64,000 nucleotides of DNA from positions 27,354,193 to 27,418,192 of the forward strand of contig JAKGHH010000005.1 of NCBI GenBank assembly GCA_022828595.1, read 5' to 3'. Origin of the DNA: Nelumbo lutea (taxonomy: Eukaryota; Streptophyta; Magnoliopsida; Proteales; Nelumbonaceae). Positions 10,355-21,002 of this stretch are shown here, one piece after another (position 1 is the stretch's first letter; the number at the start of each line of letters is the position of its first letter). A model generated the notes under the pieces. The model searched no databases. It saw only the letters and a list, made by a program, of their open reading frames with translations, and was not told where the DNA came from. The position numbers and the translations under genes are program-made.

Positions 10355-12313
10355 ATGTCTAGCGGGGATAGTCCCTTAGACGAACCCGAGGTGGGTACCT
10401 CGGGTCAGGGTGACCCCGCTATTGCCCAGCCTCCCCATGAGGCACGGGTGACCTCGGGCAGGCTGGCGTCCACCTCCCATCGAGGTAGGGTGCCAGATCA
10501 GTTCATTCCATCCACTATGATGCTGGAGAGACTTCAACACCTCATCCAGCACTTCAACCTACCTTAGAAATACACATATAGCCTTCCTACTAGCAACTTC
10601 TCTTGGGAGCACAGTCTGGATGAGATCGTGGTCTTTACGGAGCAACTCGTCGGCGGGCTTCGTCTCCCTCTTCACCCCCTTATCCCCGAGGTGTTGAGAC
10701 ACTTTAACGTCACACTGGACCAGCTCCACCCAAACTCTATCCGAAACATGGTCAAGACTATCTCCCTTTGTTTTGAATACAACCTTCCCCTAGATATAGA
10801 TATCATTTGTTCTATTTTGTCAATAAAGAAGAGCGCCTCGGGCATTCTCCCCAAGCACAGGCGGACCTACTATCTGTCCCCTCGCCCAGGCTTCAAATTC
10901 TTACATAAACTCACAAGCAAGGTCCCGGCTTGGAAGCGGGACTACTTTGTAGTCCGAAGCAGCACGGGGTGGCCCTTCCTTACTAGCTGGAGGGTGGCTA
11001 CCCAAGACCCCGGCATTATTCTCGACCAAAAGATGAGGGAAACACTCCACTCATGGGCTCAGGTCGGGTTTGATCACAAAGATTACATTGCTGAAGATAA
11101 GCTCATTCAGGCCGGTTTGAGCCCGGGTAGGTCTATTTTTACCTTAGCATCTCGCTTAATCAGCTAAGTGTTTTCAAGCTTACTGACACCGAGTTCTATT
11201 GCATGTCCCATGGAGGAAGAGAGGATTACCGGTCAGAGGCCCCTTTGCCAAATGAAGAAGAGGAAGAAGCGAGCCGCCAAGAAGGTATGCATAGAGCCCC
11301 CAAGTACTCCCACCCCAGAGCCTGACCTCCCACGGGTTCCTTCTTCGGGACCTGAGCTCCCACAGGCCCCCATCTCGGAGCCGAGCTCCCATAGGCTCCC
11401 GTCTCGGAACCTGAGCTCCCTAATGCCCCTCTAGTGATAGATTTGAAGGGGGACTTGCCATCTCAGGAGCCTAAGGTGGTGGCAGAGCCGGTCGCTGAGC
11501 CAGTTGGGGCTGCTGCCGAGGCTTCCGAAGAATCAGCTCATCGTGCTGCTGAGACGACGGTGTCCAGCTCGGGGAGCCAGGAGGAGGAGGAGAGAATCCT
11601 GGTCCCCCAGTGTAGCCTTGAAAAAAGTAAAGGGGTTGTCTACCCCACAGAGCGTACAGATTGGGCCAATCTCACCCCTGGTCAGCTCAGGGCCCGTGCT
11701 GCAACCTACACTATGGCGGTGAGTTCACACTCTAAGAATAATCATTTTCCCATTCTTTTGTTCTTCTTTTTGGTACTGACCGACCTCCTTTTGTTAGGTG
11801 AACACCATCATGCACTCATTGACCCTTCAGTTTGACAAACATTTGCAACGGGCTTTGGCTGGTGAGGAGTCATCTCGCGTAGCTCATACTAATCTGAGGA
11901 CAGCTTGGGGTAAGATCCATCAATTGGAAGGTGACGCTACAGCTCAGAAGAGCTTCATTGAAGCTCTGTTTTCAAAGAAAGAGGAGCTAGCCCACGAGAG
12001 GGACAGGCTAAAGGCTGAGGTAAACGGGCTCAGAGCAGGCCAGGAGGCCTTAAAGCTCGAGGTGTATGAACTTAAGGAAGCCAAGGGGGCCCTGGAGCAC
12101 GAGGTGGAGTACCTCAAAGCTTATATTAAGGAGAAGACTGAGATCTTCGATCAAGCTCTTGGGGAGACGAAGGTCCAGGCCGTCATCGACTACGTCAAAT
12201 CATCTAGGTTTGATGATGTGATGTTGCAGGTTTGCCGTAGGGGGTTTAAGCTCAACAGGTGGTTGATAAGGCATACATACCCCGACCTCGACACAAGTGC
12301 CATCACCACCTAG
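10355..12313 (+). CDS. element A antisense gene (Tat aORF), partly decayed
   Basis: It reads against the element's own polyprotein. The frame starting MSSGDSPLDEPEVG at 10355 is open to 11167 except for one TAG at 10565. It includes GLRLPLHPLIPEVLRHFN (about 10655), a block shared with element B and, from memory, typical of plant proteins labelled 'putative gypsy-type transposon'. A frame change near 11165 leads to SVFKLTDTEFYCM. From 11434 a second frame gives an acidic, Pro/Glu-rich linker. It crosses a 79-bp intron (11719-11797) in phase 0 and continues as a coiled coil (MHSLTLQFDKHLQRAL, then heptads such as LKLEVYELKEAKGALEHEVE) to a stop at 12311-12313. Function is unknown; antisense ORFs at this place are known in Tat elements. 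Exact exon structure before 11434 is not settled. Confidence 0.65.
11719..11797 (+). other. predicted intron in antisense gene, element A
   Basis: The donor is GCG|GTGAGT, a near-perfect plant 5' site, and the acceptor is TTGTTAG after a T-rich stretch. Removing the 79 bp joins two open frames in phase 0 (from ...YTMA to VNTIMHS...). The element B antisense gene has comparable introns. Confidence 0.7.
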
Positions 12314-12499
12314 AGGATCACAGACGACATTGCCTGCCAAGCCATGGATGACCTAGACTCCGAAGAGGAGGCTAGTGCTACCGACCTAGCTGACACCCCC
12401 GAAGAGGCTCTGAGTGAAGTCGACAAGCCTTCGAAGTGGTTGTGTGTTCCTTGTACTCTGGGCCTGCGAGCTCAGTTTTGCTTTCTCTTTTTCTTGATC

Positions 12500-12560
12500 C
12501 TTTGTACTGAGGTTTTTGTAATGGAAGCACATATTATGTAATGAAAGTACATATTCTGTT
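12500..12560 (+). terminator. possible 3' end of antisense gene
   Basis: After the antisense reading frames the sequence has TTTTTGTAATGGAAGC, then TTATGTAATGAAAG, which are T-rich and AATGAA-type words near plant cleavage sites. Element B has TTGTAAATATG and GAATGAAAAAA in the same place. The exact cleavage position is inferred only. Confidence 0.3.
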
Positions 12561-12784
12561 AAGTTTTTGTGTAATTCTCTTATGCTGAAGTGTTTGTCTT
12601 ATCCCAAGCTATCGAGCTAGCGAGTTTAGTTCTTGAGGTGGGAATCCCTTTACCGCTGTCACCCTGAATGTTTCCCTGTACTTGGTAGGAGTGACCATAA
12701 GATTTTACAACATATGCCAAGGGGGACATAGTAGGGGGCGTGCCTGACCTGTCTACTTGGCTACTTAGGTTGGTGTTTACCCCT

Positions 12785-13245
12785 ATCAGCATATATCGAG
12801 GTAAGCTAAGCGTTAGGAAGTTCGTACCCGAGACGCTTTGGTCCTTGGCATACTAAGCCTATGTTGGCGAAACGGTTAAGTCATGCATAGCGCTGAGGTC
12901 TTTAGTTAGCTCGGCATGTTGGCCCTTAGGCTCTAGGAGCGACTCGTGGTCTACTCAATTCAGTGATTTATGGTAAGGCACAGTAAGGCAAAGTAAGGCA
13001 TAGTAAGGCATATGCCCGAACTGTCTTCTACTTTTATGCCGAGGTGAGCTAAGCGTCGTAGAATCTATCAGTCTGCTTGCATCCTCGATACGTCATGTAC
13101 TGTGGTGGCCCTTAAAATTTGTTCACGTCATAAAGGTGGCTAGGTTATTATGCCGGAGTTTGTTAGCTCGACATTTTGGCCCTTAAGCCCTGAGAGTGGC
13201 TCGTGGTCTACTCAGCTATTTATAGGTAATACTGCCTTAGGTTGA
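12785..13245. repeat. element A 3' tandem repeat zone
   Basis: Two diverged units of about 240-255 bp. Each starts ATATCGAGGTAAGCTAAGCG or ATGCCGAGGTGAGCTAAGCG and includes TTAGCTCGgCATGTTGGCCCTTA and CGTGGTCTACTCA. The first unit contains a 10-bp minisatellite (four copies of about GTAAGGCATA, 12971-13010). The zone separates the 3' ends of the converging antisense and pol units, as in element B. Confidence 0.7.
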
Positions 13246-13299
13246 CAATATTTCATGCCCGAGGTACTTGTTCCCCTTCCAAGGTTTCGAGCTCGTACG

Positions 13300-14195
13300 C
13301 TCCTTCCCCGAGTACTCGCTTTACTTGGTAGGGTACTTCCCAGTTCGGACTGAGCTTGCCAACACCAGGCTCAGGCACCATAACCTTACGGATAAATCAG
13401 GTCGCCAACGCAGAGAGTCCACTTTTTGACCCTAGCGTTATAGTATCGAGCTACCCTTTGCTGGTAGGTCGCGGTCCTGATGTATGCGAGGTCCTGTACT
13501 TCTTCAAGCAAGTCGAGGTTCGTGCGTAGCTCGTCTTCATTCGCCCTGTCATCATGCGCTTCTACTCTTAGTGAGGGAACTTCGATCTCGGCTGGAATGA
13601 CTGTTTCGGTTCCATAGGTGAGGCTAAAGGGGGTTTCTCCTGTGGTGGTCTTTTCTATGGTACAATAGGCCCATAATACACTAGGCAGCTCATCTGCCCA
13701 TAGTCCCTTAGCTCGGTCTAGTCACGCCTTTAGTCCGCGGAGAATAGCTCTGTTCGTGACTTTCGTCTGACCATTTGCTTGAGGGTGCGCCACTAAGGTG
13801 AAGTTCTGTTGAATCCCCATGTCTCGGCCCCAGTTTTGGAATTTGATGTTTTCAAACTGCTTACCATTGTCTGAGATCAGTACCCGAGGTAATCAGAAAT
13901 GACACACTATGTTCTTCCAAAAGAAGTTCTGCACATTCCGAGCTGTGATTGTTGCAAGGGGTTCAGCTTCGACCTACTTTGTGAAATAGTCAACTGCCAC
14001 CACTAGGAACCTCCTTTGTCTTGTAGCCGGTGGGAATGGTCCGAGTAAGTCAATCCCCCATTGTGCAAATGACTACAGGCTAGTGAGGTACTTTAGGTCG
14101 GTGGCGGGTCAGTGGTGGATGTTGGCGTTATCGCATTTTTTGACGAGCTCAGTCGCATCTGCCTTCATTGTTAGCCAGTAATACCCCTATCGTAG
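13300..14195 (-). pseudogene. element A integrase relic
   Basis: Minus-strand translation gives recognisable integrase core pieces with frame breaks. They include VEAEPLATIT-like wording, FFWKNIVCHF, DNGKQFEN, and AHPQANGQTKVTNRAI near 13740-13800. In the family the last block reads HPQANGQAEVTN, where the E is the third catalytic acid; here it is K, so the enzyme would be dead even without frame breaks. The zinc-finger start of integrase ends at the deletion junction around 14195. The matching region in element B is 40087-38701. Confidence 0.8.
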
Positions 14196-14199
14196 TGCT

Positions 14200-14400
14200 T
14201 TCTAAGCGAGGGCTCTGCCCCCCAGGTGTTCACCGCACAGGCCCTCATGAGGGAGGATGGTGGGTGCAGCAAAGGTTGGGTGGTCGCCTGCCCCCTAGGT
14301 GTTCACCGCTTGTTCACCGCACAGGCCCTCATGTCTTCGAACTAACCTTGGCTGGCCATCGGAGGGAGGATGGTGGGTGCAGCAAAGGTTGTTCCAATGG
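14200..14400. repeat. deletion junction with duplicated filler, element A
   Basis: Two short direct repeats interleave here. One is CCAGGTGTTCACCGCACAGGCC-like (about 14222 and 14298-14330). The other is GAGGGAGGATGGTGGGTGCAGCAAAGGTTG-like (about 14248 and 14362). They lie exactly where gag sequence should pass into pol, so about 5 kb of coding sequence is replaced by scrambled local copies, a pattern expected of microhomology-mediated repair or template switching. Confidence 0.6.
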
Positions 14401-14600
14401 TAGAGGGTAATGGAATGGTCACGGGAGCCGCTGTTAGGGGCACATTCAGACTAGGTATCCCGTCCACGGAGAGGGGGACGGTGAACTGCCCGATGCAGAC
14501 GTGGGTAGCTGGAGTTGTTCCTCTGGGACGTTCCGACATCCGAAGTTGCTGGAGGAAGCCATGGTGATGATATGAGTTCTTTAAGGGAAGTTTCACAGAA
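14342..14600 (-). pseudogene. element A gag start relic
   Basis: An 84-residue minus-strand frame follows the primer-binding site and includes MSERPRGTTPATHVCIGQF and a Pro/Thr-rich segment. Its position is that of the gag N-terminus in element B. It lacks the retrotransposon-gag core. It ends at the deletion junction. Confidence 0.5.
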
Positions 14601-14621
14601 GTTAGAGGAAGGCCTTTTGAA

Positions 14622-14644
14622 GCGTTCCCACAGACGGTGCCAAA
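14622..14644 (-). other. element A primer-binding region
   Basis: The minus strand reads TTTGGCACCGTCTGTGGGAA immediately after the 5' (right) LTR. This is the same motif as next to the element B 5' LTR and next to the LTRs at 2573 and 57837. The primer tRNA is not assigned here. Confidence 0.75.
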
Positions 14645-15629
14645 TGATGCTGCACAATCTGGGCACTCCTAACTAGCTGAGAGTTAGCTCCTAGCTGTGA
14701 TGGACGACACCTGAGAGGAAGAAGAAGATGAAGGGTTCCTGGGAAGCTCTCCTGGAGGGAACACTCCAATGGGTAAGTTAGAACTCTAGGGAAAGCTCAA
14801 AGAAGATACAGAGAGTTAAGAGTGCTGAAAGTGCTAACTTCAATACCTTTGCCTCGTGAGGGTTGGGGTTCTTTTATATCGAAGCTCAATCATATCTGGC
14901 ATAACCACCACAGCCCTAGCCGTTATTGCCAGGGCAGGTGTGGCAAGTGCAGGTTGCTGCCACAAGCTGCTATTGCAAGGTACAGACTTGACAGGCGCGT
15001 CATGCTTTTCAGAGACGGCAAACAGAACATCGCCTGGCAAGGGATCTGAGCCCTGCCATCGGATCTGGTAGGTACGTATATCAGGCAGGCATGGATGTCT
15101 GGCAGATCTCCCTGCAGCCTGCCGAGCTATTGTATGCCGAACCACTTGGGGCAGGTTTGCCTTGCACCAAGGTGCCGAGGTACGCCGAGGTGCCCACATT
15201 GGAGGCGGACCTTAAGCAAGTTCGAACAGGAGTCTCGACAGTGTTGCCCCGAGGTATCTCCCTCGGGACACTTAGCCAAAAACCGGGGTGCTCCCTTCTT
15301 AGGAAGGGAGAGCTCGGGACCCCTTAGGAGGAGCTCAAGTCTCAAGGGGAGCTTGGGCCCTGAGAGGAGTTCGGGATCTCCCACACTTGGTGGGAGTCAA
15401 GGTCGGTCGGGTGCTAGTCCCCGGCGAGTCACTTAACCCGCCGAGTGGCCAATGTTAGACTCGACGAGTCCCTCCTGGCGAGTCGCTTAACCCGCGGAGT
15501 GGCCAATGTTGGACTCAACGGGTCCCTCCTGTCGAGTTACGGTTGTGGTGCTAGGCTGAGCTGTTCATCGAGTTAGGTCACACACACGTGTCCCTGTGCT
15601 ACGAGGTCGGGCCAAATCACCCTCCATCA
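14645..15629 (-). repeat. element A right LTR (5' LTR)
   Basis: It pairs with 8988-9922. It carries a minus-strand TATA-like block (complement of CTTTTATAT at about 14871). It is about 50 bp longer than its partner because a segment containing CGAGTCGCTTAACCCGC is tandemly repeated at 15423-15535. Confidence 0.93.
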
Positions 15630-15634
15630 CATAT

Positions 15635-17640
15635 CGTATGCAAATTCTTAATTTTTAATTACTAAAATAATTATTTCATTATCAACATTTTATTTTTATA
15701 AATTATATAAAATAAAAAATCATTTTTGAGCCAAAAGTAGTTTAGTTATTTGACAAATTTAATTTATATTATATTCTTGACTATTTTGTAGATAATATTT
15801 TTATTTTTATAAATCATATATATTCTTTTATTTAATTCAAATTAAAATATTAATTAATAACTTATAAAATTTTATGATACATATCACGTTCAAATTTATA
15901 AATATTAAGTAATAAAATAATTATTCTATTATTAATATCTTAATTCATATAAATTTATTGAGCTTAAAAACCACTTTTTGATATAAATGTGGATTTAAGA
16001 AGTTATTTATTCTATTAGTTTACAAAATATTATTTTTGAATATTACTTTTTTATTTAGTTGGAGTTGTTGAATACATACGTATGTGATTTGTCTGCATTA
16101 CATGTGAAGACTTATTGTCATAAGGTGAAAGGTGGCCCAGTGGAACAAGGGCGCGATTAAGGCTTTAACGTTGGTGATTTGGGTTTGAATCATGTTAGTT
16201 GCATTTTTTACATATAAATGCATGATTGGAAACATGTCAATCCGTATAGGCTATGGAGTATCATAATATATCACCCATGCCATTGCTATATTTAAATCCT
16301 TGGATATAAATAGAATTAAAAATTAAACTAACTTAAAAAAAAAATTGCTTTTGCATCTAATAATGGTCAATGGTCCATAAGAAGGCAAATTAGGTGGGCT
16401 TAACTCGAGTTTGAATCGACCTAACTCATAATTTTAGATAGGATAGTTTTGATTTTCGGTCCTCGACTTAGGCCTAGGCCTAGGTTCAAAAATTTGGACT
16501 CTTTTACTTTTTAGGTTGGGCCCAAGCCTATCCCTTAAGTAGCAAATACATACAATCATAAATACATATATAGCACATATTTGCATTATACAATAAAACA
16601 CATATTTTATGACAAATTTTGTCATGGGGCTAACTAATAAATCCAAGTCCAAGACTAACCCAAGTGTATCAAATTTCAATGCAGGTGGGAGGTTGGGCCC
16701 AAGTTGAACAAATTAGACTTAACTTTGGTACGAAGCATTAGGTCTAATGCAAAATGGTCCAATTGTTTGGGTAAGTGGGTTAATCAATGATGTCATAATT
16801 AAATAATAAAAAATTAAAAAATAGATAGAAACACAAAAAATTAAAAATACATAAAATTTATAGAAAATTTTGAGATATCTAAGATATTATAAGCTTATCA
16901 TATCAAACAAAAATAAGTGTGATATTGGCCCAAAATGAGATTGCTTCTTTTTAAGTCAAATAGGTCACCACTTGGTGTCATGATTATATAATAAAAAAAC
17001 AAAAAATAGATAGAAATAAAAAAACTATAAAAAACACAAAAATTTGTGCACATCTCTAATATCATACATTTAACATATTAAACAAAAATAAATATGATAA
17101 ATAAGAAGTATTTTTATTAACAATAAAAATGAAATTTAAAATCTAAATACCCCATCACACCATGCTTTTATTATTTATCATTTTTAAATGGTTTTAGTAA
17201 TGATGTTGAAGTTATTAATGTTATTTGAAATTACCACGTTCAATACACATGCATATTTACGAGTATATATATTTCAAAGCTTATAGTTATGATGAAAATC
17301 TTGTTCGGAAATATCATTTTTGGTTAATTCACTGTCATTTTTTCTTAATTTTTTTAAAGGAAAGCCAATGGACAAAACACCAGTAAGGAGAAACCTATGA
17401 TGCATCTACCACATTGTGCAACAAAAAAGAGATGATTGATTGAATATGATAATACACCTTATTAAAAATTAATTGTGAAAATTCATTTTGTGAAAACTGA
17501 ACCAATAATTAGTGAGCCGCCATAAATATTATTGGTTGAGATCTGATTTAATATGCAGAATGCAGACAATATTAGTAAATGCACCATAAATCATCTCCAA
17601 CTTGCAATGTTCTTATTAGTTAAATTCTTAAATTAAACAG
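15635..17640. other. AT-rich spacer, no gene seen
   Basis: AT-rich non-coding sequence, continuous in character with 7120-8980 and therefore the pre-insertion site of element A. It contains two further copies of the GGTCAAATGG/ATGATGTCATAATTAAATAATAAA repeat (16760-16935 and 16950-17150) and the SINE-like unit at 16128. Confidence 0.6.
16128..16345 (+). mobile_element. tRNA-derived SINE-like element
   Basis: GGTGGCCCAGTGG fits an RNA polymerase III A box (TGGCNNAGTGG). GGGTTTGAATC about 50 bp downstream fits a B box (GGTTCGANTCC). The unit ends in an A-rich stretch at 16336-16345. No complete cloverleaf is visible, so this is not a tRNA gene. Boundaries and target duplication were not found. 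Confidence 0.45.
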
Positions 17641-18960
17641 CTTAAATCGACAAATTCAAGCTGGCTATGAAACCAATCCTCCTCCCCTAACAAAATTAAT
17701 TGGTTTCCAATTGGACAAAAAAAGTATTTCCACTAAATAGCTCATTGATTGACAGAGCCCTTCCCATAAACAGCACTTTTCAATAAAAAAACCCTCAAAA
17801 GAGAACACAACTCCTCACCAGCTTGGAGGAATAAAGCTGATGTGGAAACGTGGCCAATCCATAAGAGTCTATCAAATCAAGGGTCATGTCTGGTCAATTC
17901 GTCACCCAATTGCCCTAAAGGTCATCCGGCGCCCAAAGGGACACCCAGGGGCCGCCCCCAGAAAGCCTGTCCCTTGCAAAACCCTCAAGCAACACCGTAG
18001 CCGTTGAATGGACTTTTGCCTGGTGAGCAACCTTGGTGCATTAGGAGATGCCGTGATGCCAGTACGAATATGCTAGTTGCTTTGTACATCCATCGATGAT
18101 TGATACCACCACCACCATCACCATTATAGGGGCATTATTGTCATTAAAGAAAGATGTAAGGGCATTTTGGGGAGATCGTTCGAAAGCGACGTGTCATTGC
18201 CTAATTGGTTGGGCCGAGAATTTAATGCAGCTGCTTGGACCCAGGGGGAAGGAGAACGCATCGCGAGGTGTCAACGTCAGAGGACAAAAATGCCCTTCGT
18301 AGTCGTCACCATCTCATCAAAACATGTGACGTACTCCAGATGGCGCACCAGTAGAGGGAGCGTCAAACTGACACGTTTCGTTTCGTGCGGATATGATGGT
18401 CGACATATGCCCCTCAACGCTGACGTCTCCCGTTTCGTCTCTTGTGCCACGTAATTGGTTTCACGTTTCTTTATTCTCATTAATTTTATTTCCTTTTCTA
18501 ATTGATAAAAAATGCTGAGTTGCTAGGCTTACGATTTCTTTTTGTGCCTGGTAATTTGCAAATCATCTTGCACCTCAGATTTGGAATATCGTAAATTCAT
18601 CTCGTATGGTTAGCATTTTTGGCTATTACACTGTAGAAGCACTGTACTATCATACTACGAATCGTACTGGGCGCTCAAAGGTACTCCGCATCTAAAGGGT
18701 CCTTGTTGTCCACGTAATAGGTATCAGTAGAAAAGTCAAGGAAACATGGGGCCACTGATCAGACGGTGGAAAATGGAAGTGGGGTTTGGAGGAATGGTGG
18801 GAGTTGGGTAGGGGATAAAAGCTGACAAAGTGGGGCTTTCAAATGAAAGAGAGATTAAACAAACGAGCGTCGCTGTCGCGGGGAGGAAGTACGGACGGAT
18901 GAGTCATGGACTAAAAGTTAAGCGGGGGGAGGGAAAAGAGAGAGAAAAGCTAATAATTTG
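17640..18960 (+). other. intergenic / distal promoter region
   Basis: No convincing gene. Composition rises from AT-rich to mixed and then GC-rich toward 19 kb, as expected upstream of a plant transcription start. Two overlapping open frames at 18096-18454 show no family resemblance and are not supported. Confidence 0.4.
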
Positions 18961-19130
18961 GTGATCCGCACGAACGTGTCAAATGGGGCCCATTCTCCCA
19001 GGACGGGAGGGGCTTCTGGGGCCCACGAGACAGGGGAGAGGAAACGTGGGGCCCACATCTGGGGTTGGGTTGGGTTGGCTGGCTGGCTGGCTTGCTTTGG
19101 CTCTGCCCATCCCACTTCGTCCTTTGTCTT
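18961..19130 (+). promoter_or_regulatory. candidate core promoter with three GGGGCCCA boxes
   Basis: GGGGCCCA occurs three times within 71 bp (18985-18992, 19018-19025, 19051-19055 region) and is followed by GGGTTGGGTTGGCTGGCTGGC. TGGGCC/GGCCCA words are the site II elements bound by TCP factors in promoters of plant housekeeping genes. No TATA box is seen. A CT-rich leader follows, consistent with a transcription start between about 19100 and 19140. Confidence 0.5.
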
Positions 19131-19399
19131 CTCGTCAGTCCTCTCTCTTTCTCCTGTCTGACGCACCACCGGCGCCGTCAGTTTGTCTCAGACTTTTCAT
19201 TTCTCTCTTTCTCTCTGTCTTTCTCTTTCCCTCTCTATCTCGCCGTCGCTCTCTTGCGGGAAGAAAGTGCGGAGATCTGGTTGGGTGGCTGCCAATTTAA
19301 GGGGTTTTGAGAGGGCTGCTGTGGTGGACTTGACCGACTCCGGGGCAGCTTTTTCTGGTCAATTTGTTTTGGATTGACTGCATCCCGATTTTGGACCAG
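19130..19399 (+). other. putative non-coding first exon (5' UTR) of the TFIIS-domain gene
   Basis: A CT-rich stretch (19130-19260) typical of plant leaders ends at TTGGACCAG|GTTCATC, a usable donor. No other gene start lies between here and the coding exon at 27268, which has the same strand and an acceptor just upstream. The link is inferred; a transcript read would settle it. Several small overlapping open frames here are artefacts of CT repeats. Confidence 0.4.
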
Positions 19400-19642
19400 G
19401 TTCATCTCTATCTATGTATCTGTCTCTGTATCTTTGTTTGGTTTTTTTCCCTTTTCTTCTTGAAATGGGTTTTCATTTCTGGGTTTGTTGTTGAGTTTGG
19501 GTGGTTTAATGGATTGAGGAAGTCAAGTACGGATGTTTTGTAGGGGTTTGTGGAAGCCGGAATGTTTTATTTTGTTAGGGTTTCATTTCAGGTATAACTC
19601 CAGTTTCGTGAACTTTTTGGAAGGTTTTAAGATTCTTCTGTT

Positions 19643-19662
19643 GCTCTCTCTCTCTCTCTCTC
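19643..19662. repeat. (CT)n microsatellite
   Basis: About ten CT units followed by degenerate TCTCTCGCTCTC, just inside the putative intron. Confidence 0.85.
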
Positions 19663-21002
19663 GTTCTCTCTCGCTCTCCACGCACACACATGTACAGTGA
19701 GAATTGGGGTTTGGAGGGTGTTCTAGTTTTGTTCTCCATGCTTTTGTTCTGTGAAGGTTGAGGTTCTGGCTTGGCTGAGAAGTATCATTTGGTTCTCTGT
19801 ATGTTTTCTCCAAGTAAGAATTGAGGCCCTGCGGATCTCGAGTCTGGTAGCTCGAATTCTTTGTTAGATTTGTTTTATGGATGAGCTTGATTTTGATTTG
19901 TTTCAAGCTTTCCTCTTCCTTTTCTTAGGTAGATATCAAGTGGATTCTGGACATGCCTAGTTGACTATGTGGTTGCTGGGTATTAATGTTTCCAAGTGAA
20001 TTAAGATAATAGGGTAGAGCGTCTAGGCTGTCCTCTAGTGTATACTTTGAGCATTTTGGGTACTCTCTTTTCTGCGTTGTTTGCTTAAGCAGTCACTGTA
20101 ATATTTTTGCTGAGTCGGAGACATTAGCATGTCGTGTGTTCAGTTTGTACAGTTGCAGGTAAATAATTTTTTTAGCTAAATAATTGATACCTCTTATGGC
20201 TTGATAATTAATTCGTAGTGTTCTAGTTGAATGGTTAATGGGGATTCTATTGAGGAAGTGATGCTTTGATTTTGTCCTTACATCAATCAAATTTGTTTAA
20301 GATAGTCAAGAGTCTGCTTTAAAGGTGAATGTGCTTTTCAGGATTAAAATTCGAGAGCTCATGGATGCAGATCGTCAGAATTTCCAAGTTTTATTTTTAT
20401 TTTTTATATGATGTGATTAAAAAAATGTATAAAACCATGCACTTTCTGGGTTGCTTGGCTGGGGGATTTGTTCATTTTGCTTTTAAAGTTGGAAAGTTGG
20501 ATTATTTGGTTATAGCTTCCCATCATCAAAGGCAATATCTAAAGAAGAAAGTGATACATGAAAACAGAACCTCTTGTTTTTATCTCTGATGGATGAGGAC
20601 ATTTTGAGTGATTTATCATACACTCTATTGCAATTCTAGCGCATTCAAATCATTCTGAGTTTGACTAAGACCACACATTTTCCTTTGAATATCTTTTATA
20701 TTTGCCTTCTAAATTTTGCGCCGTTGTGTTAGGGTTTGTAATTTGTACGTGCCCTCTTCACCTCATAGATCACCGTGGTGAAATGCCTTCAGTTTGAACT
20801 GATGTAGGAGCATCTTTCTTTCTTTTATTCTTAGTTTTTTATCAGTAGGAAGGATTCTTGTTTCATTGCTATAAAAATTATGAGCATGATGGAAATTGTT
20901 ACAAGTTGCAACAACCAATGGAAAGGTTTGCAAGTTTTTTCCCCTTTTTATTTTAACATTTATTATAAGATCTGGCGCAGTTCTGGATGAGGTTGAATTC
21001 TT

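Larger units (their letters stand above)
8988..15629 (-). mobile_element. element A: Tat-lineage Ty3/gypsy LTR retrotransposon, internally deleted
   Basis: The two LTRs (8988-9922 and 14645-15629) are closely similar, begin TGAT and end CATCA, and are flanked by the 5-mer CATAT on both sides (8983-8987 and 15630-15634). The primer-binding side (TTTGGCACCGTCTGTGGGAA on the minus strand) abuts the right LTR and the polypurine tract abuts the left LTR, so the element runs on the minus strand. Inside, from its 5' end: a gag start, a deletion, an integrase relic, a tandem-repeat zone, and a plus-strand antisense gene. Protease, reverse transcriptase and both RNase H domains are absent, so it cannot move without help. 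Confidence 0.93.

Noticed and set aside
16128..16210. Possible tRNA gene
   Set aside because: A and B box words are present, but no acceptor stem or anticodon arm can be folded; called a SINE-like element.
18983..19377. Overlapping plus-strand open frames with Ser/Leu/Phe-rich products
   Set aside because: They arise from CT repeats in a probable 5' leader; three frames are open at once, which indicates composition, not coding.
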